A stretch of 64,000 nt of DNA from Martinezella calliandrae. Lineage in GTDB: Bacteria; Pseudomonadota; Alphaproteobacteria; Rhizobiales; Rhizobiaceae. Below the pieces are notes generated by a model, which did not search any database, was not told where the DNA came from, and saw only the letters and a program-made list of their open reading frames with translations. The stretch spans positions 124,001 through 188,000 of the forward strand of contig NZ_JARFYN010000010.1 of NCBI RefSeq assembly GCF_030272695.1. The letters run 5' to 3'. Made by a program: the position numbers and the translations under genes. Every line of letters begins with the position of its first letter. Position 1 is the first letter of the stretch. Below, piece by piece: positions 61,621-64,000 of the stretch.

Positions 61621-62666
61621 CGGATTTCATTCCTGATGTCAGTTTCGTCATCGCAGCCTACAATGCCGCGGATACGCTGGAGCGCGCCATTGACAGCGCG
61701 CTCGCCCAGGGTGCCGTCAGCATGGAGGTGATCGTCGTCGACGATTGTTCCAGCGACAGCACTCCGACGATCGCCGGCAACCATCCCGACCCGCGGGTCC
61801 GGCTGGTCGCAATGCCCCGCAACGGCGGTCCCGCCGCGGCGCGCAATGCCGGCCTCGATGCCGCGCGCGGCCGATGGGTTGCCGTGCTCGATTCCGACGA
61901 TGCCCTGCGCCCCGACCGGATGGCGCGGTTGATCGCGCGAGCCGAAAAAGTCGAAGCCCAGATCGTGGTCGACAATCTCGACATCATCCGGGGAGAGAAC
62001 GAGGCCGTGGGCACGATGTTTCCTGAAGCCGTGCTCACGCGCCTACCGGTGCTGACCTTGGCGAAATTCATCGCATCGAACATGATTTTCCAATCCGAGC
62101 ACAATTTCGGATACATGAAGCCGATCTTTGATCGGGCCTTTCTGGAAAAGCATCACCTGCGCTTCGATGAAACCCTCCGGATCGGTGAGGATTACATCTT
62201 CCTCGCTTCCGCGCTAGCCAGAGGCGGCGTCTGCGCGGTCGAGCCGACGGCCGGCTATCTGTATTACATTCGCGAGGGCTCGATCTCGCGGGTGCTGAAG
62301 CAGGATCACGTCGAAGCGATGATTGCCGCCGACCGCAAGTTTTTCGCTGAACATCCTTTCGGTGCTGCCGCCCTTGCCGCCCAGCGGCGACGGACACGGA
62401 ACCTGAAAGAAACACTGTCCTTCCTGATGCTTGTCGACAGCATCAAGGACGGCGCCCTGCTGAACGCGCTGAAGATTGCCTGCTGCAATCCACGCGCGGT
62501 TCGTCACTTGCGCATGCCGATCGCAGCGCGTCTTCGTCGTCTTGCCGCCCTTCCTCGGGGTGGCGGTGAGGCAACTGTCCTTCGGGGCGGTGAAGTGGCT
62601 GCGACGTCTCAAATCTCCTCCTCCCTCCCCAGTCTGGGCGCAGGCCCTCACTCTAATAAAGGATAG
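61617..62666 (+). CDS. exoO: ExoO, beta-1,6-glucosyltransferase
   Basis: A 349-residue GT2 enzyme: [50 protein letters not shown] and [15 protein letters not shown] (DXD-like, about residues 89-103). ExoO adds the fifth sugar, beginning the side chain, in S. meliloti. The ATG overlaps the exoM stop. The last 40 residues are low-complexity (Gly/Ser/Arg rich). Confidence 0.9.
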   Translation: MTDFIPDVSFVIAAYNAADTLERAIDSALAQGAVSMEVIVVDDCSSDSTPTIAGNHPDPRVRLVAMPRNGGPAAARNAGLDAARGRWVAVLDSDDALRPDRMARLIARAEKVEAQIVVDNLDIIRGENEAVGTMFPEAVLTRLPVLTLAKFIASNMIFQSEHNFGYMKPIFDRAFLEKHHLRFDETLRIGEDYIFLASALARGGVCAVEPTAGYLYYIREGSISRVLKQDHVEAMIAADRKFFAEHPFGAAALAAQRRRTRNLKETLSFLMLVDSIKDGALLNALKIACCNPRAVRHLRMPIAARLRRLAALPRGGGEATVLRGGEVAATSQISSSLPSLGAGPHSNKG

Positions 62667-62670
62667 AGCC

Positions 62671-63576
62671 ATGGACCCTAAGCATCCTGTGAGAAAAGCA
62701 ATCATTCCGGTTGCCGGCAACGGAACACGTTTCCTACCCGCCACAAAGGCTATGCCGAAAGAAATGCTGACGATCGTCGATCGTCCAGTAGTGCAATACG
62801 CCGTCGATGAAGCCATCGAAGCCGGCATCGAGCACATCGTCTTCGTAACCAGCCGCAACAAGTCGGCTATCGAAGATCATTTCGACGACACACCTGAGCT
62901 GATCTCCTCGCTGCACAGGGCAGGCAAGACAAAGCAGGTCTCCGAACTAGAGCGTCTTCTACCCCGGGCCGGCTCGATCAGCTTCACCCGCCAGCAGGCG
63001 CCACTTGGCCTTGGTCATGCCGTCTGGTGTGCCCGCGACCTGATCGGCAATGAGCCGTTCGCGCTGCTTTTGCCCGACATGGTCTGCCATGGCCTGCGCG
63101 GCTGCATGGCCGGGTTGATGGACCTCTATGATGAAGTCGGCGGTAACATCGTCGCCGTCGAGGAATGTGCGCCGGAAGAGACCTCGAAATACGGCATCAT
63201 CGGCCGGGGAGCACCGGTTCGGCACGGCTTCGGTGTGACCAAAATGGTTGAGAAACCGCATCCGTCGGAAGCGCCTTCTAACTTTTACCTTAATGGGCGT
63301 TATATTCTCCAGCCTGAGATCTTCGACATCCTCGCTCACCAGGAGCGAGGCGCTGGAAACGAAATCCAACTGACCGACGGTATGCTGCGCCTGTCTCAAA
63401 CTCAGGCGTTCCATGCCCAGGCCTACAGCGGAAAGACTTTCGATTGCGGATCAAAGCAGGGCTTCATCGAGGCGAATGTCGCCTTTGCGCTTGCACGCAC
63501 AGATATCGGCGGTCTCGTCTATGACTCGATCCGAAACCTGGTTCTCTCGCACGAAGCGCAGATGACCGCAGCATAA
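62671..63576 (+). CDS. exoN: ExoN, UTP-glucose-1-phosphate uridylyltransferase
   Basis: A 301-residue GalU-type enzyme that makes UDP-glucose, the donor for seven of the eight sugars. Motifs: [22 protein letters not shown] at the start (nucleotide loop, with GNGTRFLP), [43 protein letters not shown], and [13 protein letters not shown]. The ATG at 62671 follows the exoO stop by 4 bp; a frame from 62476 overlaps exoO in another frame and is not used. Confidence 0.92.
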   Translation: MDPKHPVRKAIIPVAGNGTRFLPATKAMPKEMLTIVDRPVVQYAVDEAIEAGIEHIVFVTSRNKSAIEDHFDDTPELISSLHRAGKTKQVSELERLLPRAGSISFTRQQAPLGLGHAVWCARDLIGNEPFALLLPDMVCHGLRGCMAGLMDLYDEVGGNIVAVEECAPEETSKYGIIGRGAPVRHGFGVTKMVEKPHPSEAPSNFYLNGRYILQPEIFDILAHQERGAGNEIQLTDGMLRLSQTQAFHAQAYSGKTFDCGSKQGFIEANVAFALARTDIGGLVYDSIRNLVLSHEAQMTAA

Positions 63577-63592
63577 GCCGCTTCAAACTTTC

Positions 63593-63617
63593 GCCTGCGG
63601 CCTCTATGGCCGCAGGC
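63593..63617 (+). terminator. Perfect hairpin between exoN and exoP
   Basis: GCCTGCGGCC (63593-63602) and GGCCGCAGGC (63608-63617) pair exactly over 10 bp around TCTAT. The T-run after it is poor, so it may be a weak terminator or a transcript-stabilising stem that sets exoP apart from the exoHKLAMON transcript. Confidence 0.55.
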
Positions 63618-63660
63618 CAGAGCCGTTATTCATTTAGGCTTCTCCGACAAGGTGGTCGCC

Positions 63661-64000
63661 ATGCATCAGAAGAATTTCACCTTCCACAGCGCTCTTCCAA
63701 AGGCGGACGAACAGGATGGTTTCATCGACCTCGACCGGCTGATGGCGGTCGTGACCCGTCGCATTCGCACCATCCTCGCCGGCGTCGCCCTTTTCGTCGC
63801 GCTGGCGGTCGCCTACCTTTTGACCGCGCCATCAAGCTATACGTCTGCGACACAGATATTGCTTGACGAAACCATGACCAAATATGCGGAGGACCGGCCC
63901 CCGGCAGCCAGCAGCCAGCAGGCTGATATGGAGATTGCCAGTGCTGTCGAAATCCTGAAATCCAACGAGATGGCGCTGCGCGTCGTCGATACGGCTGGCC
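63661..64000 (+). CDS. exoP: ExoP, chain-length regulator/BY-kinase (5' part only)
   Basis: Only the first 113 codons are in the window; the frame is open at the right edge. A basic N-terminal segment (FIDLDRLMAVVTRRIRTIL) and a membrane helix (AGVALFVALAVAYLLTA, about residues 40-56) lead to the Wzz-type periplasmic region (YTSATQILLDE). ExoP sets succinoglycan chain length together with ExoQ and ExoT. Its place after exoN matches S. meliloti. Confidence 0.88.
   Translation, partial: MHQKNFTFHSALPKADEQDGFIDLDRLMAVVTRRIRTILAGVALFVALAVAYLLTAPSSYTSATQILLDETMTKYAEDRPPAASSQQADMEIASAVEILKSNEMALRVVDTAG

Overview
The window comes from a member of the Rhizobiaceae (alpha-Proteobacteria; Rhizobium, Agrobacterium or Sinorhizobium type). 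The strongest evidence is the right part (about 45993-64000). It holds a near-complete succinoglycan (EPS I) locus in the order known from Sinorhizobium meliloti: exoZ, exoQ, exoF, exoY, exoX, exoU, exoV, exoW, exoT, exoH, exoK, exoL, exoA, exoM, exoO, exoN and the first 113 codons of exoP. The locus can build, decorate (pyruvate, acetate, succinate), flip, polymerise and trim an octasaccharide. Two genes found next to these in S. meliloti are not here: exoI between exoH and exoT, and exoB beyond exoZ.

The left part (about 1-34420) is a second, different exopolysaccharide locus. It has its own ExoF-like export protein, an ExoP-like chain-length/ATPase protein fused to a family 2 glycosyltransferase, a GT4 glycosyltransferase, an ExoY-like initiating transferase, a Wzx-like flippase, a TIGR04325-type methyltransferase, a GMC oxidoreductase, a GH16 glycanase with a Tat-like signal, a Wzy-like polymerase, a second polysaccharide pyruvyl transferase, and Crp- and LuxR-type regulators.

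Embedded in this left locus is a hybrid NRPS/PKS assembly line on the minus strand (28399 down to 15898). It runs A-PCP, then KS-AT-ACP-aminotransferase-C-A-PCP, then C-PCP-TE, with ATGA overlaps between the genes. A DegT-family aminotransferase and an Sfp-type phosphopantetheinyl transferase lie on the plus strand facing it. The last gene of the minus operon encodes a two-domain protein (formyltransferase-like plus a propeller like that of plant glucosamine inositolphosphorylceramide transferase). By domain logic the line takes a starter acid, adds one malonyl unit, transaminates the beta-ketone, adds glycine, and passes the chain to an unusual C-PCP-TE protein whose condensation motif has Gln for the catalytic His and whose thioesterase has a Cys nucleophile. 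No product I know of is fixed by this layout, so this is the best candidate for an undescribed system. Between the convergent PPTase gene and the minus operon lies a frameshifted arylsulfatase relic that also supplies, read antisense, the tail of the PPTase.

The middle (34494-42174) is a sugar catabolism unit: a GntR regulator divergent from an altronate dehydratase-like (UxaA) gene, an aldo/keto reductase, and a ribose-type ABC transporter. After it come a collapsed parDE relic and a four-gene set (DUF305 protein, YVTN propeller, ECF sigma factor, anti-sigma factor) at 42607-45985. I saw no rRNA, tRNA, CRISPR array, transposase or integrase.
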